A stretch of DNA of 64,000 nucleotides, taken from positions 930,001 through 994,000 of the forward strand of contig NZ_CP046444.1 of assembly GCF_014083945.1 (NCBI RefSeq), written 5' to 3'. This document shows, piece by piece, positions 17,319-26,244 of this stretch (the stretch's first letter is position 1; the number at the start of each line of letters is the position of its first letter). Both the position numbers and the translations under genes were made by a program. The stretch is from Granulicella sp. 5B5 (GTDB taxonomy: Bacteria > Acidobacteriota > Terriglobia > Terriglobales > Acidobacteriaceae). A model generated the notes under the pieces. The model searched no databases. It saw only the letters and a list, made by a program, of their open reading frames with translations, and was not told the origin of the DNA.

Positions 17319-19244
17319 ATGAAGCGCTGCTCTACAAAACGCCCTTCTGCGCAGGTGTACGCAGCTCTTCTCCTTGCAGTCTGCTCAATCCCTCCGCTCC
17401 AGGCGCAGCTCGCTGCCTCTTCAAGCAGCGAATCCATCCTCCAGAAACGTTACGAAGCCGCCCAAAAGTTCCAGTCCCTCAATGAGCTCGACCAGGCTGC
17501 GCAACAGTACCGCATCTTTCTCGCCGACACCCTCGGCGAAGTAGCTATCGGCCGCGCCCAGGCAGGCCAGTACGACAAAGCGCAGTATGACTTCGACGAA
17601 GCCCTCAAGCTCGTTCCCGACTTCCCAATGATGCAACTTGAGTACGCCCGCGCAGCTCTGCGCGCAGGCCACTTCGAGCATACTGAACTGCTCACCAAAG
17701 CTCTCCTCCAGAATTACCCCGGCAACCCTAAAATCCAGGTCCAGGCCCACGCCCTTCTCGGACACGCCCTGCTGAAGATGGATAAAGATGCAGAGGCCAA
17801 ACAGCAGTTTGAAGCTGCAGTCGATCTGGACCCAACATTTGATAACGGCTACGACCTGGCCGTCGCTGACCTCAACCTTGGCGACGTAGACGGCGCTCGC
17901 AAGATCTTCGCCGAGATGCTGTCTTCGTTCGGCGATACGCCGGCAATTCATATGTACTTCGGGCAGGCCTACGGAAACTCCGATTTCCAGTCCGATGCTA
18001 TTGCCGAGTTCCAGAAAGCCATCGCCAAAGACCCGCGTCTTCCGGGCGCTCATTATTCGCTCGCGGTCGCGGACTTGGCAACCGCTGGCGATTCGAAGCT
18101 CGCGGAAGCGGAGGCGGCATTACGCGAAGAGATCCCCATCTCCCCTGAGGATGCCGCGTCCTATGCTGCGCTTGGCCATCTTCTGGCCACGCGTGGGCAA
18201 GACGCCGCCGACCAGGCTCAGGCGGAAGCCTATCTCAAACGAGCCACCGGCCTCGATCCAATCAACCCCGACGCCTTTCTCTATCTGGGGCAACTGTATG
18301 CCGATGAGAAGCGCCTGCCCGAAGCCGAAGCGGCGCTCCGTCAATCCATCGCTCTGACACATGATGTCTCTCGCAACGCCTTTCAGGTGCAGAAAGCTCA
18401 TTACCTTCTCGGACGCCTTCTGCTGCAGACCGGCGACAAACCCGCTTCCGATCGAGAGTTCGCAGAATCGCAGTTGCTTCTCAAACAAAACCTGTCCCGC
18501 GACCAGAATCGCCTGGCCGATTACCTTCAGGACAACAAGCGATCCGGCATGGCCTCTGACTTCAGCCAACCGATGCCGCCAACTCATGAGGAGCAGCGGA
18601 ATGAAACCAAATCCGCGGCCGCAGTGGAGGCCTTCGAACGGCGTATCACCCCAGCCGTAGCTGACAGCTACAACAATCTCGGTGCCATCGCTGGCAGTCA
18701 GCAAAACTATGCGGCCGCATTGCTCTACTTCCAGCGCGTAGCGGAGTGGGAGCCCACGCTTCCAGGTCTGGACTACAACTGGGGACGCGCCGCATTCGAA
18801 GCTGGCGCCTACGACCAGGCGATTGCCCCACTCACCCGGTATCTTCAGGAACATCCGCAGGAAGACGGCGCACGCAGGGTGCTCGGTCTCAGCCAATTCG
18901 TCATCAAGGATTACAACGCCGCCAGGCTCACGCTTCAGCCCTTGGCAGTCAATCCTGCAGAAGCATCGAAGGTCCAATTCGCATACGCCGACTCGCTGCT
19001 CAAGACCGGTGACGCCTCCGCCGCAATCCCACTGCTCGAAACACTCGAGAAAAAGGACCCTGTGCTTCCAGAAGTCCGTCCGGCTCTCGGCGAGGCGTAC
19101 GCTACCTTGGCTCGCGCACAACTTGCTCAGGGCAATTCAAGAGACGCGATAGAGAATCTAAAAAATGCCATCAGAGTCGACCCGGAAAACGCCGCTTTGC
19201 GCCAATCGCTGCAGCAGGCGAGCAGCAAGCCAGCCAGGAATTAG
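17319..19244 (+). CDS. Exported tetratricopeptide-repeat protein
   Basis: 641 residues: signal peptide (ending LQAQ, ~31), then TPR units along the whole length, with typical alternations of small and aromatic residues (GQYDKAQYDFDEALKLVPDF, AIAEFQKAIAKDP, AEAALRQSIALT, YDQAIAPLTRYLQEHP, AIENLKNAIRVDP). Such periplasmic or outer-membrane-associated TPR proteins serve as scaffolds. In acidobacteria they are often found beside TonB receptors and CRTAC1 proteins. A purine-rich GGGAGG lies about 10 nt before the ATG. The last four bases overlap the convergent CRTAC1 gene. Confidence 0.85.
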   Translation: MKRCSTKRPSAQVYAALLLAVCSIPPLQAQLAASSSSESILQKRYEAAQKFQSLNELDQAAQQYRIFLADTLGEVAIGRAQAGQYDKAQYDFDEALKLVPDFPMMQLEYARAALRAGHFEHTELLTKALLQNYPGNPKIQVQAHALLGHALLKMDKDAEAKQQFEAAVDLDPTFDNGYDLAVADLNLGDVDGARKIFAEMLSSFGDTPAIHMYFGQAYGNSDFQSDAIAEFQKAIAKDPRLPGAHYSLAVADLATAGDSKLAEAEAALREEIPISPEDAASYAALGHLLATRGQDAADQAQAEAYLKRATGLDPINPDAFLYLGQLYADEKRLPEAEAALRQSIALTHDVSRNAFQVQKAHYLLGRLLLQTGDKPASDREFAESQLLLKQNLSRDQNRLADYLQDNKRSGMASDFSQPMPPTHEEQRNETKSAAAVEAFERRITPAVADSYNNLGAIAGSQQNYAAALLYFQRVAEWEPTLPGLDYNWGRAAFEAGAYDQAIAPLTRYLQEHPQEDGARRVLGLSQFVIKDYNAARLTLQPLAVNPAEASKVQFAYADSLLKTGDASAAIPLLETLEKKDPVLPEVRPALGEAYATLARAQLAQGNSRDAIENLKNAIRVDPENAALRQSLQQASSKPARN

Positions 19245-21106
19245 CGCTTAGCCGCACCCGGCCTGATCTTCTCTCGGGGTACCACGCCTTCACCTTCCAG
19301 CAGATCGTAGATACGATCGGCCTGCAGGTTCCGGAGCGTCTCTTTCGTCCCTGAAGGCCACGTAATCTCTACAGAATCTGCCTTGTTATGCTTCCCCAGA
19401 CCAAAGTGCAATCGCAGATCATTCTGCGACAGATAGCTGCCCCCGCTCCGTACCTCGTCGACCTGCGCGAGATCACCCGCCACCACACGAACACGCGCGT
19501 TCAGCGCTAGCCGATTGCTCTTGCCGCCCGCAAGCTCAAACTCAATCCAATGATTCTTCTCATCGCTTACGGCACGCAGGATCACGGGACTTCCTTCGAT
19601 GTTCTCCACCACAAGCTCCAGGTGGCCGTCATTAAACAGATCGCCGACAGCCAGGCCGCGGCTCACCTGCGGAACTTGAAGCGCCGGCCCCGCCGACTGG
19701 CTTAAATTGCGGAAGGTCCCGTTGCGCTCATTGAGAAAGAACAGCTTCGGCTCTCGGTAGTTTGTACCGATATCTTTGGTGTCGACCTGCGGATACACAT
19801 GTCCATTCACCTGCACAAAGTCCACCCAGCCATCATTGTCCGCATCGAAAAACGCGTCTCCCCAACCCACATAAGGAGAGGTCGCGCGAAGCAGCCCCGC
19901 CTCCTGGGAGACGTCGTTAAAGTTTAGATCGCCATCGTTGCGAAAAAGCGTTGTGTACTCCTCGCTGAAATGCGTGATCGCAAGTGAAAATCGTCCTGTA
20001 TGTAGATAATCTCCAAGCGCGACGCCCATGTTCGCCTGCTCGTAGCCATCTCTGTTCACGGCAATGCCGGCCGGCAGTGCAACGTCTGTAAAGCGGCCAC
20101 CGTCATTCCGATACAGATAGTTGGGCTCGCCATCGTTCGCAACAAACAAATCCAGCTTGCCGTCCTGGTTGAAGTCCGACCAGACAGCCGTCAAGCCAAA
20201 ATAATGCTGCGAATCGTCTACACCGGCCTCTTTCGATACATCGGTAAATGTGCCATCACGGTTGTTGTGATAAAGATTGTCGGGTGATCCTCGCAGACCT
20301 CGAGGCCCACACTGCACTGCGATGTCGTGGTACATGCACGTCTTCTTCGACCCCAATGTTGGCAGATCGTTTAGGTTCAGGTCGACATAGTGCGGAACGA
20401 ACAGGTCCACATAACCATCGCCGTCATAATCTCCGAACGCGGCGCCCGTCGTCCAACCCTTGTCGGCGCTCAAGCCCGACTGCTTGGTTACATCAGTAAA
20501 TGTGCCATCGCCATTATTACGGTAAAGCACGACCCCACCAAAACAGGAGACCAACAGATCGGGCCAGCCATCATTGTTGTAATCCCCCACCACGGCGCCC
20601 ATCGCCCAACACGGATATCCGACTCCCGCCTTATCCGTTACGTCGGTAAAAGTTCCATCATGGTTGTTGTGGTAGAGCGCGCTCTTCGCCTTTATCCCCG
20701 CGAGGGACATATCCACGTCTGGCGCATTGGTGAAGAAAATATCGGGCCAGCCATCTCGGTCATAATCGATCAGAGCAACGCCGCCGCTCATCGACTCCAC
20801 GATATATCGCTTATCCGGCGATGAAAGATGATTGAAGTGAATATGAGTTGTCGAGGTAATGTCCTTAAGCTCAACCGGTGAGTTCACCACGGCACTAGCT
20901 TTGACCGGTGTCGATTGCCCATCCGGCTTGTGGGCGTTCTGCGCTGGCGCAATTCGCTGCCCGAACGCGATCACGACAACGAAGATGCATATCTCTGCCA
21001 AAGGCACGATGGCATCGCTACCCGGGATTGAGAAACGTTGCGAGCATACCCGTGCCCGACATCTCTCCAGACCCATTCGTAAACATTGGCGAACATCGAA
21101 TCTCAT
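19241..21106 (-). CDS. CRTAC1 family protein (FG-GAP/VCBS repeats, ASPIC-UnbV C-terminus)
   Basis: 621 residues. After a hydrophobic N-terminal export segment (AEICIFVVVIAFGQ) come repeated FG-GAP/VCBS-type calcium-binding blades: ALIDYDRDGWPDIFFTN, AVVGDYNNDGWPDLLVSC, AFGDYDGDGYVDLFVPH, SDFNQDGKLDLFVAND, DADNDGWVDFVQVN. A C-terminal ASPIC/UnbV segment (EVRSGGSYLSQNDLRLHFGLG, VEITWPSG) follows. It is an extracytoplasmic seven-bladed propeller with probable binding rather than catalytic role. The upper ATG is chosen since AAGG lies 6 nt before it; an ATG at 21076 is the alternative. It converges on the TPR gene with a 4-nt overlap. Confidence 0.88.
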   Translation of the reverse strand: MRFDVRQCLRMGLERCRARVCSQRFSIPGSDAIVPLAEICIFVVVIAFGQRIAPAQNAHKPDGQSTPVKASAVVNSPVELKDITSTTHIHFNHLSSPDKRYIVESMSGGVALIDYDRDGWPDIFFTNAPDVDMSLAGIKAKSALYHNNHDGTFTDVTDKAGVGYPCWAMGAVVGDYNNDGWPDLLVSCFGGVVLYRNNGDGTFTDVTKQSGLSADKGWTTGAAFGDYDGDGYVDLFVPHYVDLNLNDLPTLGSKKTCMYHDIAVQCGPRGLRGSPDNLYHNNRDGTFTDVSKEAGVDDSQHYFGLTAVWSDFNQDGKLDLFVANDGEPNYLYRNDGGRFTDVALPAGIAVNRDGYEQANMGVALGDYLHTGRFSLAITHFSEEYTTLFRNDGDLNFNDVSQEAGLLRATSPYVGWGDAFFDADNDGWVDFVQVNGHVYPQVDTKDIGTNYREPKLFFLNERNGTFRNLSQSAGPALQVPQVSRGLAVGDLFNDGHLELVVENIEGSPVILRAVSDEKNHWIEFELAGGKSNRLALNARVRVVAGDLAQVDEVRSGGSYLSQNDLRLHFGLGKHNKADSVEITWPSGTKETLRNLQADRIYDLLEGEGVVPREKIRPGAAKR

Positions 21107-21283
21107 TCAGAACCTTGCACCATCGTACTTCGATCCGGAGTGCTTTGGATTGCCCGATGCTTGTGCCAATGAAGAGTTGTGAGCGCATTCATCTCTGAGT
21201 TCAGATAGCCACCGCCAACTTGTCAGGCTCCTTTAAAGGCTTCGCAGAGGAGCAGGGTAATAGAACGCTAGGCGTTTTCGGTG

Positions 21284-21907
21284 CTACCCCTGTTTTGCAG
21301 ACGCAGGTGTGCCGGACTCGATGAGCAGCCATGCGGTGATAGCACTCAAAGCTGCCAGGCCTGTCGCCAGGCCAGATCACAAAACGATAGCCACTCACGA
21401 AGGATTCGGCGATCGCATGCTGAACCATAGGATCGGGATTATGAGCAGCGGCGAGCAGAGGCCGGGCGTCATTAATCTGAGCACGAACAGCGGGAGTCAA
21501 TAGCAGTTGATTGAGGTACTGATCCAGCGAGTGGTTGAAAACCGTAACCAGAACCGCACCAAAAACAGCTACCGCAAGCAGAGCAGCCAGACGGGAGACC
21601 GCGTTATTAATTCCGGAGGCAAGTCCTGACTCGGATTCAGGTACAGCATTCATCACAGTCGTCATCAGTCGCGCGACCCTGATAGTCATGCCCAGCCCCA
21701 AGGGAGCCGCCCACAAGGAGCAACGCCGCCAACATCAACGCATACGACTCGACGACCCACTGCACGTCCGCAATGGAGGCGTGAAAGGAGTTCTGCAACG
21801 CGGGAAGTGCAATATTGACGACGGTTCCGTCAATGACGCCATACTCGATCCGAGGATGGTGGCGACAAGCACGATGCGTCCGCTTGCCTGTGAATTCGAA
21901 CTGTCAT
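21284..21907 (-). pseudogene. Decayed DHA2-type MFS transporter (EmrB/QacA-like)
   Basis: Pieces of a drug-efflux MFS protein are present in three frames. The N-terminal piece reads IVLVATILGSS, then after a frameshift near 21840 continues DGTVVNIALPALQNSFHASI and ADVQWVVESYALMLAALLLV. At about 21698-21708 it jumps straight to the typical C-terminal region (TTVMNAVPESESGLASGINN, LAALLAVAVFGAVLV), so most of the transporter (about ten helices) is deleted. Near 21366-21374 an extra base shifts the end out of frame. Shifted back, it reads LATGLAALSAITAWLLIE and stops at 21284-21286. It lies divergent to a broken TetR gene, the usual efflux-pump/repressor layout. Confidence 0.85.
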
Positions 21908-22152
21908 TTCGCATCGCGCGTTTTCTGATATATATAGACCGCGAATATAGAGTCGATGGTGAAGAAGGTGAAAGACACGAAGACCGAAGAAGGCATCGAC
22001 CAACCGGAGTTTATTCCTGTCGTTCGTCCAAAACTGCGCCACGAGCGTCGCAGAAGGCGATTTGTGTTTTGGAGGGAAAAATCACTGGTTGCCTCCGGAG
22101 CTGTATGTACAGCGGTTGTACAGCACTTTGACCGAATGTTTTTGGCACCAGC

Positions 22153-22506
22153 ATGTCTACGAAAAGGGATCCCAACGCCCGTCCGACTCGTGAGCTTACG
22201 GAGAAGCAGACACGTATGCCAAAGATACGTTGAGGGGCCAGCGCAGTTTCAGGAGAGCGTTTGGTAGTTGATACCTTCTGGGAGGGTGGCGGCTATGAAA
22301 CGACCTCGATCGGCGACCTGACCAAGGCACTGGGCATCACAGCGCCGAGCCTCTACTCCACGTTCGGGGACAAAATGCACATCTTTTTGGAAGCAGTCAG
22401 GCTCTACACAGGAGCCACGGAAGAATTGAAACGCAACATCGCGGACGGTGCGAGGTCACCGCCTGTAACAGGCAGCGACCTCGCGATGAGGAGGAACTGG
22501 TATTAG
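22153..22506 (+). pseudogene. Decayed TetR-family regulator, N-terminal part
   Basis: The DNA-binding helix-turn-helix of a TetR regulator is clear: DTFWEGGGYETTSIGDLTKA, LGITAPSLYSTFGDK, then an EAVRLYTGA helix. Upstream, an ATG at 22153 opens a basic leader (MSTKRDPNARPTRE) that meets a TGA near 22231. The continuation GPAQFQESV is in another frame, and a second shift near 22260 is needed to reach VVDTFWE. The ligand-binding domain is missing: the frame stops at 22504-22506, against the 3' end of the TonB receptor gene. Together with the opposite MFS fragments this is a dead repressor-pump pair. Confidence 0.82.
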
Positions 22507-25500
22507 AACGTGTACTTGAGAGCGAACTGAATGAGACGAGGAGAGCCTGCTGAGCTTGTAATCTGACTGTATGTCGTTGCATTCACCGCACTGGCAGGAT
22601 TGCTGTACTCTGGATGGTTCCACACGTTGAAGAACTCTGTACGGAAGTCCAGGACCGCGGATTTGCGAAGGCCACCGACGCGAGTGCTTTTGACAATCGC
22701 GGCATCCCAGTTGTCGTTGCCCGGTCCACGCGCCGCGCCAATGGAGCTGTTGCCGTAGTCATAGGCCAGAGCACCCGATTGTGGGTTGGGGGCTCCGTTT
22801 GCAACTACCGGTGCAAGGGCAAATACGGTACTAGCAGGGTTGAAGTAGGTGTTGTTCTTCACTCGACTAAGCGTTGTGCCGCTGTGATTGAGGATGTTGC
22901 CATTGCTCATTCCGGGTGCGAACTGCGCACGCGCAGCGCTTCCATTACCGTACGCTGTTCCGTTTCTAGAATCGGTAAAGGTGATCGGCTTACCAGACTG
23001 AAAGGTCGTGGTGCCCTCAAGCTTCCAGCCGCTGGTGGCGATATGCGCGAACGCACTGCCGTTCTTCCAGCCCGGAATTTCGTAGATGTAGGCAATCACG
23101 AGACGGTTAGGACGATCATAGCCAGCTGGCCCCCAGCGATCGTGGCGATTGTTCGGGTCGTTGCTATTGCCGCTACCACCTTCGAAGACGCCGTTGGTTC
23201 CGTCGCCGCCGGTGACGGAGGTAAGTGCGCGGCTCCATGTGTAGGCGCCCTGTACATAGATTCCATGGCTCATCTGGCGCTTTATCGTAGCCTGTAAGCT
23301 GTTGTAGCTGGAGAAGCCGTACGTTTCGATAAGTGTGACACCGGTAGGTGAGAAGCCCTGATAAGGCACACGCGCCTGAATGTTCGGCGAGTCGGTGGAG
23401 TTAGTGGTGACTCCGTTGATGGGATTCTGAGCGCTGGCGAGGAACGCGCGATTAATGTTGCGCCCCTCTTCAAGACGCGTACCGCGGGTTCCCACGTAGC
23501 CGAGCTCTGCAACTACCCCTCCTGGCAGCTGATGTTCGACCTCTAGGTTGTATTGATCGATGGCAGGGACGTCAGAGTTCTCCGCCACCGCGGTTACCGT
23601 GGCAGGTGTCGCTGTGGGCGAAAGGAGACGCCAGGCGCCGGGCGTGAGGGTGACAGTGTAAGGCGTCTGGAAGGTCGATGTCTGATCGACCGCATTGCTG
23701 AGCGAGGCCGAGCTCACGAACGGCTGACCGCCAAGTGTCTGCAGCACGGAGTTTGCGTTGGGTAAGCTGTAGAAGATGCCCACACCGCCACGAATAACCG
23801 TTTGCGCCTTCGTGCCGAAAGGCTGCCAGGCAAAGCCGACGCGCGGACCGAAGTTGTGCAGCGGCAGGTCATTGGCTTGAAGGCTTCGATCACCGATCTT
23901 CGTAACTCCAGCCGGAACCGGCAGCTCGTAATTGTTGGGTACGATGTATCCGCTGAGCGTTCCAGTCACTGGAAGGGGCGCGAAGGGTGTGACGAGCGAA
24001 GGCCAGAAGCTGCTCTCCTCGCCGTGGCCGAAGCTGACGCCGCTGTCAATCTCCCAACGCACACCAGCGTTGACGGTCAGTGTTTGAGAGAGCTTGATGT
24101 CATCCTGGATGAACATGCCCATGTCGGTACCGCGATAGCCCTTGTAATAGCTTCCCTGCTGACTACCCGCCGAGTTGACGTTGCTGTAAGCGGAATTGTT
24201 CTGCGCGGCACTCATACCCAGCAGGAAGTCCTGCATGGTAGTAAAGCCGAGGCTCCCGCGCTTCTGCTCAGGGTCGTTGAAGTCAAACTGGTTCTTTTCG
24301 CCGATGAAACCGGCGCGGAAGCTCTGCTTCCCATGGGTATAGGAGATCTGGTCCGCGATTTCAAACGTGTTGACGACAGAGGAAGACTCGTCGTTGCCGC
24401 CACCGCCAAGGCTGAAGTAGCCAGTGACCGAGGTGACCGGGTAGAGCGGATAGGTAGGATCGCTCGGTGCAGTCATGCCGATCTGTGAGGCGGTAATTGT
24501 CGACTGCGTCTGCAGATGGCCGCTGCTGCGAATGTAGCCGGCAAGCGCTTCGTTCAGGAAGTGGTCGTTGATCGCCGAGGTTAGCTTCATCACGGCAAGC
24601 TGACTGCGGAAATCCGTGGATACACCGTTGCCAGGAGGATTACCCGCCGTGGCGAGTGGCTGGTTTTCCGGATTGACACCGAGGAAGTAGCGCTCGGAGA
24701 GCGTGTTCTTCGGCGAGATGATGTAATCCGTATTGATCATGTACTGATCTTCATTGGCGATGGCAGGGATACTGAAGGTCGAGCTGCCGATGGGATTGCC
24801 GTTGGCATCTGTCGTGTAGCGCTGCGGCGTGGGAATCAGGTAGGTCCCATTCGGGAGCTTTTGATTCAGGAGATTCAACGCTACTGGATTGATGTTCGAC
24901 CCGTCGCAGGCCACATCAGTCTGCGGCTTCGAGTCGTATTGACCGCCGTTGTAGGGATGCCACCGCGACATCGCGAGTGCACTTGAACCGGCACCTGCGG
25001 GGCACCCGATAGCACCAATGGCAGCGGCGGAGCGATTGTCGGTGATTGGAAAGAGCGAGACCGTCTGCAGGGAACCGGCGCTGAGGCCGTTTACCTGACG
25101 TGTGCCCTGGTATGTGCCAAAAAAGAAGAGCTTGTCTTTGATGATCGGACCGCCCAGGGTTGCGCCGAACTGGTTCTGCTTCATCGCTGGCCGAGGCCGT
25201 CCGGCGATCTTGAGGAAGGTATCGTTTGCGTTGAAGATGTCGTTGCGAAAGAACTCCCAGATGGCACCGTGGAGCTGGTTGGTGCCAGTCTTGGTGACGA
25301 CGTCTACGTTGGCGCCGGCGTCACGGCCGAAACCAGCATCGTAATTCGTGGTCTGAATCTTGAACTCCTGCAGGGCGTCGGGGCTGGGGACGGGGATGCC
25401 GGCCTGCTGCACAAAATCTCCGGCGCGGCCTGATGCCCAGTTATTAATATCAGCGCCATCCATATGGAAGTTGTTGCTGATGCTGCTGGCACCGTTGGTG

Positions 25501-26057
25501 TACACGTCGGGCGACCCCTTGCCGAGCGTTGCCGCGTTGTTCAAATCGCTGGTGATACCCGCGGAGAGCGTAAGCACCTGCGTGTAGTTGCGGCTGGTGA
25601 GCGGCAACTCGCGGATGACCCCGCCATCGACGACCGTGCCAAGTGTGGAGTTTTCTACTTGCAGGGCAGGCGCTGCTCCCGAGACTTCAACGGTGTCAGT
25701 GGTGCTGCCGAGGACAAGCTTGACATCGAGACGCGCTGTCTCCGTAACAACGACTGTAATCGCGCTCGGCACCTCAGTCTTGAAGCCCGGAGCGGTGAAG
25801 GACGTCTTGTATGTGCCTGGCGGTAGAAGGCCCACAGTGTACTGGCCGCCCTTGTCTGTGGTGACCGTGCGCGTGGCATCGGTTCCTTCCGACTTTACTG
25901 TCACAATCGCATTCGGTATAAGGCCGCCCTGCGGATCTGTTACGGTGCCGCGGATCGAGCCGGTGGTTGAGGTCTGGGTGAAGGCAGGAAGCGCAGCGGA
26001 TAGAAGAACGCAGGAAAGTACTGCTCCACGGATAGAACGGACAGGACGCCAATTCAT
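22503..26057 (-). CDS. TonB-dependent receptor with carboxypeptidase-regulatory-like domain
   Basis: 1184 residues from the ATG at 26055-26057, which has GAGG 8 nt upstream. The longer open frame to 26171 has no such site and hides the signal peptide. Signal peptide ends near AFTQ (~30); then an Ig-like regulatory domain (IRGTVTDPQGGLIPNAIVTV), a plug (LPLTSRNYTQVLTLSAGI, VDVVTKTGTNQLHGAIWEFF) and a barrel ending in FALKYTF. Outer-membrane import of a large nutrient is likely. It is the third gene of an amidohydrolase-acetamidase-receptor cluster, though a hairpin between the second and third genes may partly uncouple it. It ends 4 nt inside the TetR remnant frame. Confidence 0.92.
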   Translation of the reverse strand: MNWRPVRSIRGAVLSCVLLSAALPAFTQTSTTGSIRGTVTDPQGGLIPNAIVTVKSEGTDATRTVTTDKGGQYTVGLLPPGTYKTSFTAPGFKTEVPSAITVVVTETARLDVKLVLGSTTDTVEVSGAAPALQVENSTLGTVVDGGVIRELPLTSRNYTQVLTLSAGITSDLNNAATLGKGSPDVYTNGASSISNNFHMDGADINNWASGRAGDFVQQAGIPVPSPDALQEFKIQTTNYDAGFGRDAGANVDVVTKTGTNQLHGAIWEFFRNDIFNANDTFLKIAGRPRPAMKQNQFGATLGGPIIKDKLFFFGTYQGTRQVNGLSAGSLQTVSLFPITDNRSAAAIGAIGCPAGAGSSALAMSRWHPYNGGQYDSKPQTDVACDGSNINPVALNLLNQKLPNGTYLIPTPQRYTTDANGNPIGSSTFSIPAIANEDQYMINTDYIISPKNTLSERYFLGVNPENQPLATAGNPPGNGVSTDFRSQLAVMKLTSAINDHFLNEALAGYIRSSGHLQTQSTITASQIGMTAPSDPTYPLYPVTSVTGYFSLGGGGNDESSSVVNTFEIADQISYTHGKQSFRAGFIGEKNQFDFNDPEQKRGSLGFTTMQDFLLGMSAAQNNSAYSNVNSAGSQQGSYYKGYRGTDMGMFIQDDIKLSQTLTVNAGVRWEIDSGVSFGHGEESSFWPSLVTPFAPLPVTGTLSGYIVPNNYELPVPAGVTKIGDRSLQANDLPLHNFGPRVGFAWQPFGTKAQTVIRGGVGIFYSLPNANSVLQTLGGQPFVSSASLSNAVDQTSTFQTPYTVTLTPGAWRLLSPTATPATVTAVAENSDVPAIDQYNLEVEHQLPGGVVAELGYVGTRGTRLEEGRNINRAFLASAQNPINGVTTNSTDSPNIQARVPYQGFSPTGVTLIETYGFSSYNSLQATIKRQMSHGIYVQGAYTWSRALTSVTGGDGTNGVFEGGSGNSNDPNNRHDRWGPAGYDRPNRLVIAYIYEIPGWKNGSAFAHIATSGWKLEGTTTFQSGKPITFTDSRNGTAYGNGSAARAQFAPGMSNGNILNHSGTTLSRVKNNTYFNPASTVFALAPVVANGAPNPQSGALAYDYGNSSIGAARGPGNDNWDAAIVKSTRVGGLRKSAVLDFRTEFFNVWNHPEYSNPASAVNATTYSQITSSAGSPRLIQFALKYTF

Positions 26058-26203
26058 GTCTGAAACCTCTTTAGGTCGGGTTCCTCGACTATTACAGAGG
26101 GGTTCTAAATGTACAATCCGCAGAAGTACTGAAGTGATATCGCTATTCTTACTTAGCTGTCGACGAATCAAACTCGAGTGGATCGAAAGCTATGGTCTAC
26201 GCG

Positions 26204-26232
26204 AAAGCCGGAGCCGTGGAGGCTCCGGCTTT
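26204..26232 (-). terminator. Hairpin, possible terminator after acetamidase gene
   Basis: A perfect 12-bp stem (26204-26215 with 26221-26232) and 5-nt loop. On the minus strand it follows the acetamidase stop by 12 nt. Only TTT follows, so termination may be partial. Confidence 0.55.
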
Positions 26233-26244
26233 GCGCAAGTCGTT

